From Callorhinus ursinus (taxonomy: Eukaryota; Chordata; Mammalia; Carnivora; Otariidae), in assembly GCF_003265705.1 (NCBI RefSeq), contig NW_020312968.1:4525184-4589183 (forward strand): 64,000 nt of DNA. The letters are read 5' to 3'. Under the pieces are notes generated by a model. That model was not told the DNA's origin and did no database searches. It was given only the letters and a program-made list of their open reading frames with translations. The translations under genes were made by a program, and so were the position numbers. Position 1 is the stretch's first letter, and every line of letters begins with the position of its first letter. Shown in pieces: positions 1 through 12,829 of this stretch.

Positions 1-150
1 TATGTATATATGTATATGTGTATGTATATATGTATATGTGTATGTATATGTGTAGGTATATATGTATATGTGTATGTATATGTGTATGTATATATGTATA
101 TATGTATATGTGTATGTATATATGTATATGTGTATGTATATATTTCTACT
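1..150. repeat. TATGTA/TGTGTA microsatellite
   Basis: Alternating TATGTATA and TGTGTATG units run from the window edge, so the array is probably longer. The open frame through it is an artefact of period-6 repetition. Confidence 0.95.
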
Positions 151-813
151 ATGTCTATGTTGGGCTACCTATAGGTTGCAACCCGCTTTGTTTAATTTAA
201 TCATTCACCTATCCCTTGTGTACATTATTTAGTTCTGGAGAACCTTGCTAAGTGAGAAAAACAGTAATTTTTAAATTTTCATTGACTTCAATGGGAAAAA
301 TTATGATACATTTCATCCCAACCTATAATACCCAAACAATTTTCATTCACATTGCTAACTGAAAAATGAAAATAAGTTATATATATGCAACTAATGAATC
401 ATTGAACACTACATCAAAAACCAATGATGTACTATACCGTGGTTAACTGAACATAATAAAAAAATTAGTTATATAAGCAACGCAACAATATTTGAAGGGA
501 TATGAATATGGTTTGTACATTGATTAAAATATAATAAATATTTATTATTCTCACAAAATGAGGAAGAAGGGTGTTGATAGTGGGTGTCAGTGAGGGATAG
601 TTGGGAAGGAGTCACTCTTTTAGAAGATAAATTCTCCAAGAACCATTTTCTTTACCAACTTTTTAAATTTGGGGGGGATTCGTGGTTATTATTTTGCACT
701 GAAATTGGACTTAGAAATAAGTTATAATACTGAAAGCCACTTTTAGGGCAAAATAAAGGCTAAAGCTACTAGTCCTTAGTAATATATGGAAAGAGCATAC
801 AGAGATACTATAT
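151..813. other. AT-rich unassigned intergenic DNA
   Basis: I see no gene, RNA or repeat family I can name. Confidence 0.5.
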
Positions 814-1118
814 CTTTTTTTTTATTAACACATAAGGTATTATTTGTTTCAGGGGTACAGGTCTGTGATTCATCAGTCTTACACAATTCACAGCGCTCAC
901 CGTAGCACATACCCTCCCCAGTGTCCATCACCCAGCCACCCCATCCCTCCCACCCCACCTCCACTCCAGCCACCCTCAGTTTGTTTCCTGAGATTAAGAG
1001 TCTCTTATGGTTTGTCTCCCTCTCTGGTTTCGTCTTGTTTCATTTTCCCCTCCCTTCCCCTATGATCCTCTGTCTTGGTTCCCAAATTCCTCATAGCAGT
1101 GAGATCATATGATAATTG
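814..1118 (-). mobile_element. L1 3' end fragment (carnivore L1), antisense
   Basis: Starts with a T run (poly(A) on minus) followed by the recognisable carnivore L1 3' UTR in reverse, with GGGGTACAGGTCTGTGATTC and GATTAAGAGTCTCTTATGG. Imperfect flanking repeats (AGAGATACTATATCTT near 799 and AGAGACGCTGTATCTT near 1120) look like target site duplications. Confidence 0.8.
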
Positions 1119-2719
1119 CAGAGACGCTGTATCTTTATCCCACTTGACTAGTGAACACACACAAAGCAATCACTTTGGAATCAACAAATATGGTGCCCAC
1201 TTCACTGTTTCATATGGTATTATTTGATTAGAAACTCCTGTGTTGAGAAAATTGGTGAGTGCTCATTGGCCTAAAACCATAATGTTTAGTATGGCATATT
1301 TAGTATTGCTTGGATGAAAAATAATTACTTTCTTAAAAAGAATTTTCTGGAAAGTTTGGCATTTGGCAAAAAAAAAATCATTCAATGAACAGTCATTACA
1401 TGAAGTAACTCTACATATGAAAACATCATCTCATGGTAGTATATATGATTCTACAGCAATATTTTAAATGCCTGCATAAATTCCATTATGTAAATATACC
1501 AAACTTTATTGAAACAATTCCCAGTTATTGGAAATTTAATGATTTTTTTCAAATTCCATTATTATAAGCAATACTGTGGATGAACATTTCTGTGGGTAAG
1601 TCTCCTAGAAAGCTATTCATGTGCAAGAATTAGCTTTGATCTGGAGCTAGATTCCTAATTCTCATTCCCAAGTAATATATTTTTCTCTATGCCAAATTGG
1701 GGAAACTCAGATCTCAGCTAGAGATAGATTCTGCACAGACACAGAAATGAACACATAAAGATCCTCATAAACACACACAGAAAAGTTTACGTTGATTGCC
1801 CAATTTGAGTGAATACAAGTCTCACTCCAGAATAATTGACTGACAGCTTGTTAAATAATATGCCTTTCAAGACACAGAGTCAAGAAAAAAAAAATGTAGT
1901 TCTTGTTCACTTACATTGTCCTAATGGCTTGGAATGGGAATCCCTTCCAAATAACCTAATTCTTGTAGACCAGAGCCTTTGTAAATTTTCCAGCTTTCCT
2001 TACTGAGCCAATTTAGGGGAAAACTGTGTTGTGTTCAAAAACAAACAAACAAACAAAAAAACCATGAGGCTTGGCTCTAATTCTTTGGTCTTTATCTTTG
2101 CCTTTTATTGATGTGTAAAGTAATTAATGTGGAAAAACTCCAGTGAACCCCATGGGCACAGTGCTCAGCACTAACCATGTTACATAGTTCACACACACAC
2201 ACACACACACACATGCACGCACGCTCCCTGGGTAACAGAAGGAGAAATGAACCTGGTGACGAATGTAATTGAAGCCAGACTCCATGGCTTTTGAAAGGTA
2301 TAACCTAGTATGGATAGAAAAGTAAAACTAATATGTTTTCATACACAGAGAAATAAATAGCCTCAAATCCATATTTCCAATTCAGATGTGACATTTTCCT
2401 GCTGAAGCACGGGTCTTGGCCAAGCAAAATATTGTGTCATAAACAAGTTTTCTGTAGATGCTACCGATCTATTTCAAATCCAACAAGTTCCCTTAGCTTT
2501 TCTCTCCAGTAGTTCATGTAAAAAAACACAGTATATAAATGTAATTTATCATCCTATTCAAGAATGGTAGAGTGAAGTTTATATAAATTCTGTCAACACA
2601 GTCCAGAATTGGTGAGGTGAACTGATTTTCCATCTACTCTCTCTGGAGCTGACTTCCTTGAAAAAAAGTTGTGTTTGGATGTAAACTTCATAAGCAGCAA
2701 ATCAATGAGCCTTTCACTT
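1119..2719. other. Unassigned intergenic DNA
   Basis: AT-rich, no coding signal. About 1480-1650 may be a decayed antisense L1 piece. A CA repeat lies at 2190-2212. Confidence 0.4.
2190..2212. repeat. (CA)n microsatellite
   Basis: About 11 AC dinucleotides, followed by ATGCACGCACGC. Confidence 0.95.
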
Positions 2720-4460
2720 TTCCTTTATTCTCTTTACAAGATGACAGCCTAGGGCAGCAGAAGGCTCCCCCAGACAAAGTGGAAATGCCAAAGAAGGGGC
2801 TACTGCTGCTTTACTGGACCATTGGTGTGCAATGACCACAAACCTAAAACCCTCACAGCAATCACCAGCAGCCCCCAGCAGTTGTTACTGTGGAAGCCAG
2901 AGGCAGAAAGTATACCTTTTCTGCCCACTTCTGAACTCTCATAAATGCCTCTTAATGACAGCACCTAAGAGGGAGCCAGTTGACAAAGGAAACTGGGAAA
3001 TGTAGCTTGTGGACTCCTAGAAGCAGCAGTATGAACTAAGTATGGAGGAGCATGTGTTCAGCCACGAGGCAAGAGATAAATAACTGGCACGCTTCTAAAA
3101 TGAAAGACAGAAGCAGAAAAACAAAACAGAATTAAGGAATTCAGAGGAAACACTGATAATACAGGGAACGTTAACCAAAACAACTTTTTAAGTAATAATT
3201 AACAGCTTCGAAAAAATAAGAGAAAGTATAACATTCATACAACAGAACAAGATGGTTTTAAAATAAGAGAACTTTAAAAAAAGGGAGAGTTCTTGAAAAT
3301 TAAAATTGTCATAACCAAAAGAAAAAATAAAAGTTCAAAAGAAGACTGGGAATATTACGTCAACAAACCTCCCATTAAGTGTTCCCCCAAAATACTGACA
3401 GAAAGTAGAGAAAAGACAAATAAATTAGAGCATCTATTGAGAAGTTTTGTCATCTAAGTAATAGAAATTCCAGGAAATGAGAACAAACAAACAAAAACTA
3501 GTGGAGGAGAAACTATTAAAAATATAATACAATTTCTTAGAACTGCAGAGAATAAAACTCTAATGTGAAAGGCCCACAAAGTACCTAAAAGGACCAAGGC
3601 ATGTAGTTATAAAATTTTACTGTACCGGGGGAGAAAAAAGAAGACACATCAAAGATTCAAGAATGTCACCAGACATCTAAAGAGCAAAAATAAGAGTAGA
3701 GGGGGAGGGGAAGGGGATAGAAAATGTCATTAAAATTCTGAGGAAATAATCATTTCCAACTTAAAAGTTTTTCCCACCCACATTATCAAACAAAAGACAC
3801 AATAAAGACATTTTTAGAATACAAGCTACTTCCCAATGTCTGTCCCAAGCATTGTTTCCCAGAAAGCTATTACAGTATAAATTTGAGGAAAAGGAGGAAG
3901 CAAGCCAAGAAGTCACAAGATCTCAGAAACAAGGAGTTCAACACTGGAGAGTGGCGAGGGCAATTTGGAAGAGAGTGGTCCCTGGATGGTCCCTGGATGG
4001 CCACAGCCTGGAAATGAACCAGCCCAGATTGGAGCGGTAGGATGAAAAGCTCTTAGAAAGTTGTTTCCAGGTGGGGAGAAAAGTTAATAGAGTATCTGAT
4101 AAGTGTGGCTGTACAGAAAGGACATTCACCATTCTGTCAGAATGTTTGAGGAAGAAGTAATGATAGGCACATAGAAAATGAATTACATGAAAAAAATCAG
4201 AGCAATTATAAACTCTGAGGGGGACAAAAATTATAAAAGAAAGAAACTGTAATTATATTATATTACATTATATGATAATGCTGTGAACAATAGTTATATA
4301 ATCAAAACAATGTAAATCGTCAATATTGATTTCAGAAAAATATGTGATATCAGGAGGATAGGAGCAGAAGCTTGGATAGGATTGGTGGGGACACTGGTGT
4401 TGAGGGCGTCCAAGAGAGATAAAACTTCAACTTCTCTCGTAGAAAATCAATAGAACATGC
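2720..4460 (+). mobile_element. Decayed L1, ORF1-side region
   Basis: Order and wording resemble an old mammalian L1 ORF1 region: AAAGTAGAGAAAAGACAAAT, TAGAAATTCCAGGAAATGAG, GGCCCACAAAGTACC, ATAAAGACATTTTTAGA, then a Gln/Arg-rich 3' part. Every frame is broken. The 5' boundary is uncertain. Confidence 0.5.
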
Positions 4461-5084
4461 TTAAAACTAAAACACTAAGGAATATCATTAAAGCATGAGG
4501 ATCCACTTTACGTATAATAAAACAAATAACTTAAACTGTAACTTGCCTCGGGTTATACATATAGTACCGATGGTGCTAGGATTCCAATTCAGATCTGCTA
4601 TGCAAAATCTGTGATTTAACTCCTTCTGCCTTGCTGGAAATGTCTTTTTTATGTCTCGGGTGCTTAAGCCATAAATCCTATTCCACAAAATGTGCATTTC
4701 TAACACCACAGAGTCCCACGCAGCATCATGTCAGAGGTATCACCCAGAACTTATGGCAGAGAAGAATTGTACCAAACCATTTGTCTCTAGCATATGTTAA
4801 CAACAAATAGCAGCACATCCTTTGACCTGGATCCTCTGAGAATGAACAATACCAAGATCTTTTTACAATTTTAGGAAATCATTTTTAAAATAGATTATTC
4901 TCATTCCTGACTTCTTAGAAATAAAGGAATAACCATTGCTAACTTTTTATTAATGATTCAGTGCCACTGCTTTTATGGTCTCACAGAAATGCCCTTTTTC
5001 ATATCACAGGCTACTTTGGAGAATTTTTTAAGGTAAATCGCACGTCTGAAGTAGTTCTTTGTCAGCTATAAGTTAGACTCACCG
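4461..5084. other. Unassigned intergenic DNA
   Basis: No gene or nameable repeat seen. Confidence 0.4.
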
Positions 5085-5208
5085 GGGGAGCATTTAAATG
5101 TCCCGATCCCTAGGTCCCTCTACAGACCAATTAAAAATCAGAGTATCTGGGTATTTTGAAAGCACCCCAAGTGAATTTGTAACGTAAAGCCAGTGTTGAA
5201 AACCATAG
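5085..5208. mobile_element. MER5-type hAT MITE fragment
   Basis: Matches the remembered pattern of hAT-Charlie MITEs: GGGGGAGCATTTAAA, GACCAATTAAAAATCAGA, GAAAGCACCCCAAGTGAATT. Exact family name uncertain. Confidence 0.5.
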
Positions 5209-5390
5209 GTCGAGAACCGCGATTCTCCAAAGTGTTGTTCCCAGACCAGGAGCACCACCATCCCCTGAGAACTTGTCAGAAATGCAAAATCTTGGCCCCA
5301 GCTCAGACCTACTGAATCCGATACTCTGGGAGCCGGCGGCCAGGAGCTGGCTGGGCTTTGACAAGCGCTCCAGGTGAGTGTGATGCACCC
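5209..5390 (+). mobile_element. MER20-like hAT MITE
   Basis: GATTCTCCAAAGTGTTGTTC, GAGAACTTGTCAGAAATGCA, CAGACCTACTGAATC and TGACAAGCGCTCCAGGTGA follow the MER20 consensus order as I recall it. Confidence 0.65.
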
Positions 5391-5402
5391 TTGAATTCGT
5401 TT

Positions 5403-5760
5403 CTAGGGCTGTCCTCGCAGATTATCAGAAACCAGGTGGCTTATTAAAAAAACCAAACAAAACCAAACAAAAACGGGAAATTCATTTCTCACCGTCCTGG
5501 GGGTGTGGGCAGGACGGTGTTCCCTTAGCTCCTTTCCTTCCTCACCTTTTCCAGTTTCTGGCAGTTGCCGCATTCCTCACGGCGGCCCCTCTCCAGTCTC
5601 CACCTTTATCTTCACAATGTGTGTCTGTGGATGTGCCTCTGTTTCTCCTAAGGTCGCTTGTCCCTGGATATAGCGTCCACCTGGAGACCCTGACTAATGT
5701 TATTACACCTGCAAAAACAGCCTTTCAGCTCACATTCACAGGTTCTGGAGACAGCTCCTT
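5403..5760 (-). mobile_element. MLT1-type (ERVL-MaLR) LTR remnant, antisense
   Basis: Contains AGGTGGCTTATTAAA, GGAAATTCATTTCTCAC and, further on, CAGCTCACATTCACAGGTTC, the reverse of MLT1 LTR landmarks. Old and decayed; interrupted by an A/C-rich tract near 5443-5475. Confidence 0.5.
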
Positions 5761-5824
5761 GTGGGGGAAGGGAGGGCACCCTTCAACCCATTACGACACT
5801 CAAGTTTAGAAACACTGGTCGAGG

Positions 5825-6025
5825 GCGCCTGGGTGGCTCAGTTGGTTAAGCCACTGCCTTCGGCTCAGGTCATGATCCCAGGGTCCTGGGATCGAGTCCT
5901 GCATCGGGCTCCCTGCTCAGTGGGGAGCCTGCTTCTCTCTCTGCCTCTGCCTGCCACTCCCCCCTGCTTGTGCTCTTTCTCTCTGTCAAATAAAGAAGAA
6001 AATCTTAAAAAACAAAACAAAACAA
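5825..6025 (+). mobile_element. Carnivore tRNA-derived SINE
   Basis: Full element from GGCGCCTGGGTGGCTCAG to a (CAAAA)n tail. Target site duplication ACACTGGTCGAGG on both sides. Confidence 0.95.
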
Positions 6026-6079
6026 AACACTGGTCGAGGACAAATGAATGAGGAAATTCCACATCAAAAGATGCACTTT

Positions 6080-6226
6080 GGGGGGCGTCTGACTCTTGAT
6101 TTCAGCGCAGGTGATGATCTCAGTGTCCTAAGGTCGAGCCCTGCGTGGGGCTCCGCACTGAGTGTGGACACTAAGATTCTCTCTTTCCCTCTCCCTCCTT
6201 CTCTCAAATAAATAAATAAAATTTTT
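6080..6226 (+). mobile_element. Carnivore SINE, internally deleted head
   Basis: Starts GGGGGGCGTCTGACTCTTGA, lacking the GGGTGGCTCAG A-box stretch. Flanked by AAAAGATGCACTTT duplications, so it probably inserted and then lost part of its head. Confidence 0.85.
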
Positions 6227-7982
6227 TAAAAGATGCACTTTTTTTATTTTCTCCTCTTCATAGTTGTGTTCTTTTGATTGTTATGTTTTTCTATTCCTTT
6301 TCCACTATCTAAACTTTTTCTCTCTGTCTGCATTCCCTGAGGGAGAATCTTTCCATTAGTCCCTGACCCTTCTCCTTAGCCTTATTCACACTAGAAACTG
6401 CAATTCTGTTAGCAGAAAATTCAAGGTAGTCCTCAAATAAAGCTGCCTTCCCCAGATGAAATATCAGAAGTCATATTGCACATAAACTCATTTTAGAATT
6501 AATACTACAGATAACAAATGCTGCATATAAATTTTTAGGAATTCTGATTTTTTATCATTGCAACTAGTGCTGTCTGGTGGCCAATGTAGGAACTGATAGT
6601 AAAAAAAAAAAAACGAATCCTTTTTCTTGCTCACTGATTAAATAAAACATATTGAGTATCTAATGTGTGTCAGACACTGTAGATGTCTAAATGAGATACC
6701 TAGACTAGTAAACTGCATACCCTGTTCTGCAGTTGCTCAACTTCTCTCCACATTATTTCAGAAATGCTAGAATAACATATGATTGAAATATTTATTTCAC
6801 TACAGAGTCTACAAAAACTGTTTCAAGTTCATCAGTGTAACTGTGCAGATATCCTAGGGAAGCAAGATTTATCTTTCTGAAAGGGTAAATCCAGAAATTA
6901 CATAATGCATGAAAATGAATGAAATTTACAACTGTAACTTAAATCAGAAACCCTGGGTATGATGTTGTGAATCATACATATTAATATGGAAATTGTACTT
7001 TGAAATTCCTTCACTTATAATGGAATCATTATATATCTTTTTGCCTTTGAAAACTAGCAGTTAGTTCAAGATAACTAACCAAGTGTACACATTTCCCCCG
7101 TCTTCCTTCTCAAATCCCATTAAAATAATTAAAGAAATATAAACAGGAGAATAAAGCTGTAGAGAGTTGACTAGTGGAAAAGGTGGTGTCACCAGACCAA
7201 AAGAGAGTTCAATTTTGACAAAATGTAGTGAGTATGTGTGTAGAGAATGCATGTCAAGCATGTCAACTTGTGCTTAGTATTGGGCTTTCTAAAAGTCATG
7301 CTGGTCCTCAGGGAAGAAGAGGTCATAGCTGGAAAGGAATGAGGGGGATTCGGAAGCAGCAGGAAATTAGAGCAGACTGTGACCTGAAGAAATATAAGTT
7401 TCTAGAGATCTCTGGAGATACTGGGGAGAACACTGGATTTCCAACAGCATATAGGATGAAATGTTGGAGCAATTCTACTAGTTATTAAAGGATCAGGCAA
7501 TCTCCAAAGTCTGGAGGACGTGAGGACCAATAACTTGCTGGGTTTCAAATAGCTAAAGTTTGCAAATTCTTTGTTTCTGTGTTAAATGAAGTACAGTGTT
7601 CTCGGTATCCCATAATAGCACCTCCATTTATTTGCCTTTAATACCCTTCATTTGGCTGAGAAAAGGGCAGTTAGAGGTAGCCTGAGGGTGATAGGAACTG
7701 ACCGCAGGGTGTGTTGGACTTGGAAATATTATTCCTCATTTGTATCTCCCTGGGAGAAAAAAATCTGGATGCTGCATTTCACAGAATTTCCTCAGGGAAC
7801 CTGTCCATGATTCTTCGAATGTGTTGTTTACAATCTCAAGCTGAAGGAGGTTCAACCAAGGTCTAGCCCACACTCACCTGAATGATGAGAGTAGCACATC
7901 AAGGAGAGAAGACCACTCCAGTACCCTGCATCCCAAGCCGGATTACCTACCTGAAATAGACCCCAAACATCTATATTCCTTA
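6227..7982. other. Unassigned intergenic DNA
   Basis: No gene seen. A short stretch near 6640-6700 (TATTGAGTATCTAATGTGTG) may be an ancient MIR or L2 scrap. Confidence 0.4.
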
Positions 7983-8357
7983 TTATGGGTTGAAATGCAT
8001 CTTCCACAGATCAACCTGTTGAAGCCCCACCACCTCAGAATATGACGTATTTGGAGACAGAGCCTTTCAAGAGGTGATTAAGTTAAAATGGGGCCATTGG
8101 GGTGAGCCCTCAACCCCAACGGACTGGTCTCCTTATAAGAAGAGGAACTCCGGACACACACAGAGACGCCTAGATGCACACACACCGCCCATGAGGGTAC
8201 AGTAAGAAGATAGCTGTCTACAAGCCCAGGAGAAGTCAAGCCAGCTGACAACTTGACCTTGGGCCTCCAGCCTCCAGAACCATAAGGAAATGAGTTGCTG
8301 TTGCTTAAGCCGCCCAGTCTGTGGTGCTCTATTAGGGCAGCCCTAGCAAGTTAATAC
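7983..8357 (+). mobile_element. MLT1-type LTR
   Basis: Follows the MLT1 order: TTGAAGCCCCACCACCTCAG, GTATTTGGAGACAGAGCC, CCTTATAAGAAGAGGA, GCCTCCAGCCTCCAGAACC, GCCGCCCAGTCTGTGGTG, ending GTTAATACA. Confidence 0.75.
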
Positions 8358-9204
8358 ATTCCTCGAGGTATAATGTCTGATTTTCCAGTTTCTGTTACCT
8401 GAGCTAGGATTCCTTATATCTTTTCTTCTGCTACGTAAGTCCACCCACCAAAGATCACCAAAATACACCTGGGGGTGGGGGGGGTGGAAATGTTCGGTTT
8501 CTTAGCTTTCTGTAGCAAGGGGAAACACGTGGCTTGAGAATTGTGATGTATCTCAAACGAGGACAGTTAAGGAAAGATATTTACAGGGTTTGGGGGTGGG
8601 GGACAGGGGTTCTTCATCAAGTGGTTTAAAACAGAAGAAAATGAGCAAGTCTGCACAGGGATGCGTCAGAATTTGTAAACTAGGTGAGTTCCTGGAACGA
8701 CCAGTGGTTTTTATCTCTAGAAGATCCAAGTCCTTATACAGCTACTATTAGATCAAGTTGATGACTTCACTTGAACCCTGGGGTCTGAATGGGCTGGGGT
8801 TGAAGGATCCGCACTTAAATAGTTTGTGCATCGTGCTTTGGTACAGTTTGTTTCTTTTGCAAGTTAATGGTGTCGTTTTGCAAGGTGTGGTTTCTGTTTC
8901 ATTTCTCACTGGTCAGAACCTCTTTGTGTTTACCTCGGGGATCTCAGGTATGATCCAGAGAATTGATATGGTTAAGTGAGCACTTTATCAGTGAAAAGCG
9001 ACTGCTTACTTTCTGGGTGACTCCAGAAGTCCTTATCTGTTTAGGAACAACCATGATCCTAATATGAAAAAGAAGCAACTTGTGTCTGAAAAACTAAAAT
9101 TTCCACACACTCAATTAACACAAATTTACTTTTTCATGCTGAGATCCAAACAGTGAAATTATACTAACAATCTGGCTCAAACATTTAAAGTGGGTCTATG
9201 GGGC
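8358..9204. other. Unassigned intergenic DNA
   Basis: No coding or repeat signal I can name. Two G-rich runs near 8470-8486 and 8592-8608. Confidence 0.4.
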
Positions 9205-9370
9205 CAAACAGTCCTCGATTCCATTCCTGTCTCCCCACCTTGTTAGTTGTAGGTTCTCAGGCAAATTATTTAACACCTCGGAGTCAATTTCATCACGAGT
9301 AAAATAGCATAAATAAAAGTACTTCCCTCAAAGGGTAAATGTGAGAATAAAATAAGTTAATACATGCAAG
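9205..9370 (+). mobile_element. MIR SINE
   Basis: MIR core and 3' landmarks in order: CAGGCAAATTATTTAACACC, AAAATAGCATAAATAAAAGT, GTGAGAATAAAATAAGTTAA. Confidence 0.65.
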
Positions 9371-9380
9371 TCTGGTTATC

Positions 9381-9872
9381 TAGTGCTACATTAAAAAAAA
9401 AAAAAAAAACAGCTCAAACTTGGTGGCTTAAAACGGCAATTTTATTTTGTGGGTCAGGAATTTGGTCAGGGTTTGGCTGGGCATTCATCTCCACAGGCAT
9501 CAGCTGAGGTGCTTCCACTGAGGCTGGAAGATGCACTTCCAAGATGGCTGTCAGGTGGGAAGATCACCTAGGGCTGTTGGCCAAAAGTCTCGGTTCCTCT
9601 CCAGTGGGCCTCTCCACAGGGCTCCTTGGGCTCTCTGACAGTCTGGCTACTAGGTTCCAAGAGCTCATGTTCCAAGAGGCCTGAACAGAAGCTGGAAACC
9701 TTTTTTTTAACCTAGTCTCAAATCCCAGAGTATCACTTCTATTTCATTCTACTGGTGAAGCATGTCGCAAAAATCAGCATTGATTTGAAGGGACGAGAAT
9801 TAAACCCTCCCTACCTATCACTGGGTGGAGTGGTAAAGAATTTGTGGTCATCTTGAACCTACCACACACAAA
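9381..9872 (-). mobile_element. MLT1/MaLR-type LTR, antisense
   Basis: GTGGCTTAAAACGGCAATTT, GGGTCAGGAATTTGG, CACTTCTATTTCATTCTACT and the end TTGAACCTACCACACA suggest an old MaLR LTR read in reverse. Family level is tentative. An A run at about 9393-9409. Confidence 0.45.
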
Positions 9873-10089
9873 GGGTTTTATACAGTAACCACCACATTCT
9901 GTGAACTACTGCAATCTTTAGAGTCATTACTGGACACAACACAGGGTACAAGATAGCTTTAGGATCCTAAAACCAGCACAGAAACACAAAGTAAATTTAT
10001 ATGTTGATTTTCTGATACAAATGTGGTCATTTTTATTAACCCTATATTGCTTCAGAGAATGTTTTCCCAGCCTTCTTCAATAATCACAG

Positions 10090-10275
10090 CCCCTGTAGGG
10101 TCGCTGGAGGGGAAGTGGCTGGGGGATGGGGTAACTGGGGGATGGGCATGAAGGAGGTCACGTGATGTGATGAGCACTGGGTGTTATAGGCAACTGATGA
10201 ATCTCTAAATTCTACCCCTGAAACTAATAATACAGTATATGTTAACTACATTGCTTTAAATAAAAATTTTTAAAA
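10090..10275 (+). mobile_element. L1 3' end fragment
   Basis: Carnivore L1 3' end: GGGGGATGGGCATGAAGGAG, GAGCACTGGGTGTTATAGGC, ACCCCTGAAACTAATAATAC, then an A-rich end. Confidence 0.7.
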
Positions 10276-12463
10276 AATAATCATAGCCACTATAGATGCT
10301 CATGATAGTTTTTCAGAGATGTTGAACCGTTTTTCAAATAATCGTCTGTCTCCAGATTTCTCAAGAGGTGTGTTATAAGGCATTCTCTATCCCAGCTGTC
10401 TCTTGCAATGGGGTCAGGTGGAAGGCAGGGAAGAGCTTCCCCAAATATTAAGTTAAAGACTTTCCTCTCATCCCAGGCCCTACCTGGCATACTCTACTTC
10501 CATGGGATAAAGATACATAGCTGCTGATCTGAGGGCCTGAGAGAGGGATAACCTACTAAATTACTTTCCAGTTCCATTTTTTGAAAGGGGAGAAGAGAAG
10601 ATTCAGGGTGACAATAAAAATTGTCTTCAAATATCTGAAGGGCTGTTCTATAAGAAAAGCAAACTTAATCCCGAAGTAAAAGAGGTTTTTTTTTTTTTTT
10701 AATTTTTAAACTTGAGTCACAGTATGTGGAAGTCATAGGGCAGTAGACCTTGGTTTAATAAAAACAAACATTTTCTTTTCTGTTAGAATTGTCAACCAAC
10801 GGAACAGGATGCCTCTGGAAGTAGCATCCTTCCACTCCCTGGAGGACTGGTAGCAGGGTCTGGATGCCTATTTGGTGGGGATGTTACAGAGAGGATTCCT
10901 GCCACCGTTAGCTGTAAATAGCTTGTTCATATGCTATCAAGTACCCTCTAACTCTGGGATTACGTAAAGTCTGAAAAAATTCAGTGCCTGTTTTTCTGAC
11001 TTCTTTTATACTCTACAGTTCTACAATCTACATGCAAGAACCATATTCATATATAATCTAGTAACCATTCCTTCCCAGGTGGTCAACAGTTTGTCAGTTC
11101 AACAGATCCATCCAGCAGAAACTGGGAGAGAAGTAACTCTTGCAGCGTGTGCTACTGAGGAGTAATTAGTGAAAGAACCATCCCACAGAACCTCCATGTT
11201 TGTACCAAGGTGAAAAGTCTAAAGGTACCATACAAAGAAATGCAAAGGCAGATAAATAACAATTGGACACCAAAAAATGAGACATCTGTTGGTTTGGGGT
11301 CATAGGAAAGTTAATGCTCAAGCTACAATATTTTAAAGCAGAAAAACAAAGTAAATGAGTGGTAGGAACCTTGAACTTAGTAGCATTTATGCCATTCCTA
11401 CAAAACTCTGCGTTGGGTGAGGCAGGATGAGGTAAGATATTGGCATGTGGATGGGAGTGCTTGGGCCATCAGGCTGGGAAAGAACTTTGGTAGCTAAGGG
11501 AAAGGTTACCACAAGAAAAAAGGTCACCATCTCCACACAGATCATTCTTACAGGAAGTGTCTTATCTTTACAAGAAAAATATTTAGAATCGTAGCTACAA
11601 GGTCACCAATTACCTCTCTGTAGTCAAAGCCAGTCGCCACCCTCTGTCCTAATTTTAATGTACCTTTTAGCAGCTTTTCACACAATTAACCGTTCTTCTC
11701 ACTTTCTTTAAACACTTTTCTCATGTGTGTGATTAATAACTCCACATTCTTCCGGTTTCCTCCTCTCTCTCTACTCCTTCCAAGTTAGTTTCCTTTTCTG
11801 GCCCTTCTCCTTGACATCATGTCTAAAGGTTGCAGGTCCCCAAGCTCCAGTAATGGCAACCACTTTCTTTCCATATCATTAAATACCATCTATACCACCT
11901 ATAGCCTTACACCACCACATGTATGTCTTGTGACAAGAACCTCTCCTCAGAGTACCATCATATATCTATCCAGTTGCCTACTCGACACCTCTACTTGTGT
12001 ACTTCATATATCTTAACTTCAGCATGTGCTGAATGCAGTATTTGATTCTACCGCCGTCAGCACTGCTCCTTGTGCACCGTTGTCCCACCCCCAGGGTCTT
12101 CCCTACCTTATTAAATGATGAATCACCATATAACCAGTTATTCAGGCAGACACATAAGAATCATTCTCAACTCCTACTTCTCCATCATTCCATCATATCC
12201 AATCTTTATCAACAAGTTCTGTCGTTGAGTGCACACACAAAATACATCTAGAACCCATCCACGATCTACCTCTTCACTGCCAGAACCCTAAGGCAAACTA
12301 CACTGGACATTGCAATGGTCTTCCTAACCATTCTCCCCACCGTCACTTTGGTAATTCTCAACCCACTCTCTACACAACAACCACTGTAGCTCTTTAGGAA
12401 AATAATTTGCTTTTCTTATACCTGTATTTCCATTTTTCCTCCCCCAAAGAAGAAAAAGACTTA
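10276..12463. other. Unassigned intergenic DNA
   Basis: About 2.2 kb with no gene or repeat I can name. Open frames here are short and lack coding bias. Confidence 0.4.
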
Positions 12464-12661
12464 GGGCGCCTGGGTGGCTCAGTTGGTTAAGTGACTGCCT
12501 TCGGCTCAGGTCATGATCCTGGAGTCCCGGGATCGAGTCCCACATCAGGCTCCCTGCTCAGCAAGGAGCCTGCTTCTCCCTCTGACCCTCCCCCCTCTCA
12601 TGTACTCTCTTTCTCTCATTCTCGCTCTCTCAAATAAATAAATCTTTAAAAAAAAAAAAAA
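12464..12661 (+). mobile_element. Carnivore SINE (GGAGTCCCGGGATC subfamily)
   Basis: Full length. Perfect 18-bp target site duplications ending AAGACTTA at 12446-12463 and 12662-12679. Diagnostic tail text TCTGACCCTCCCCCCTCTCA. Confidence 0.96.
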
Positions 12662-12829
12662 AAAGAAGAAAAAGACTTAGAGAATTTTTATGCAACTATA
12701 ACAACAGCTTGAGTTTCAATCCTGATTACTTCTAAGAGGCGATCTTTCCATTCTCATTAATCTTCTTTCCTACTGTTCTTTTCCCTTTCAGAAGTCGTTG
12801 AAATGCCTAAGGAATATATCTGTCATCTG

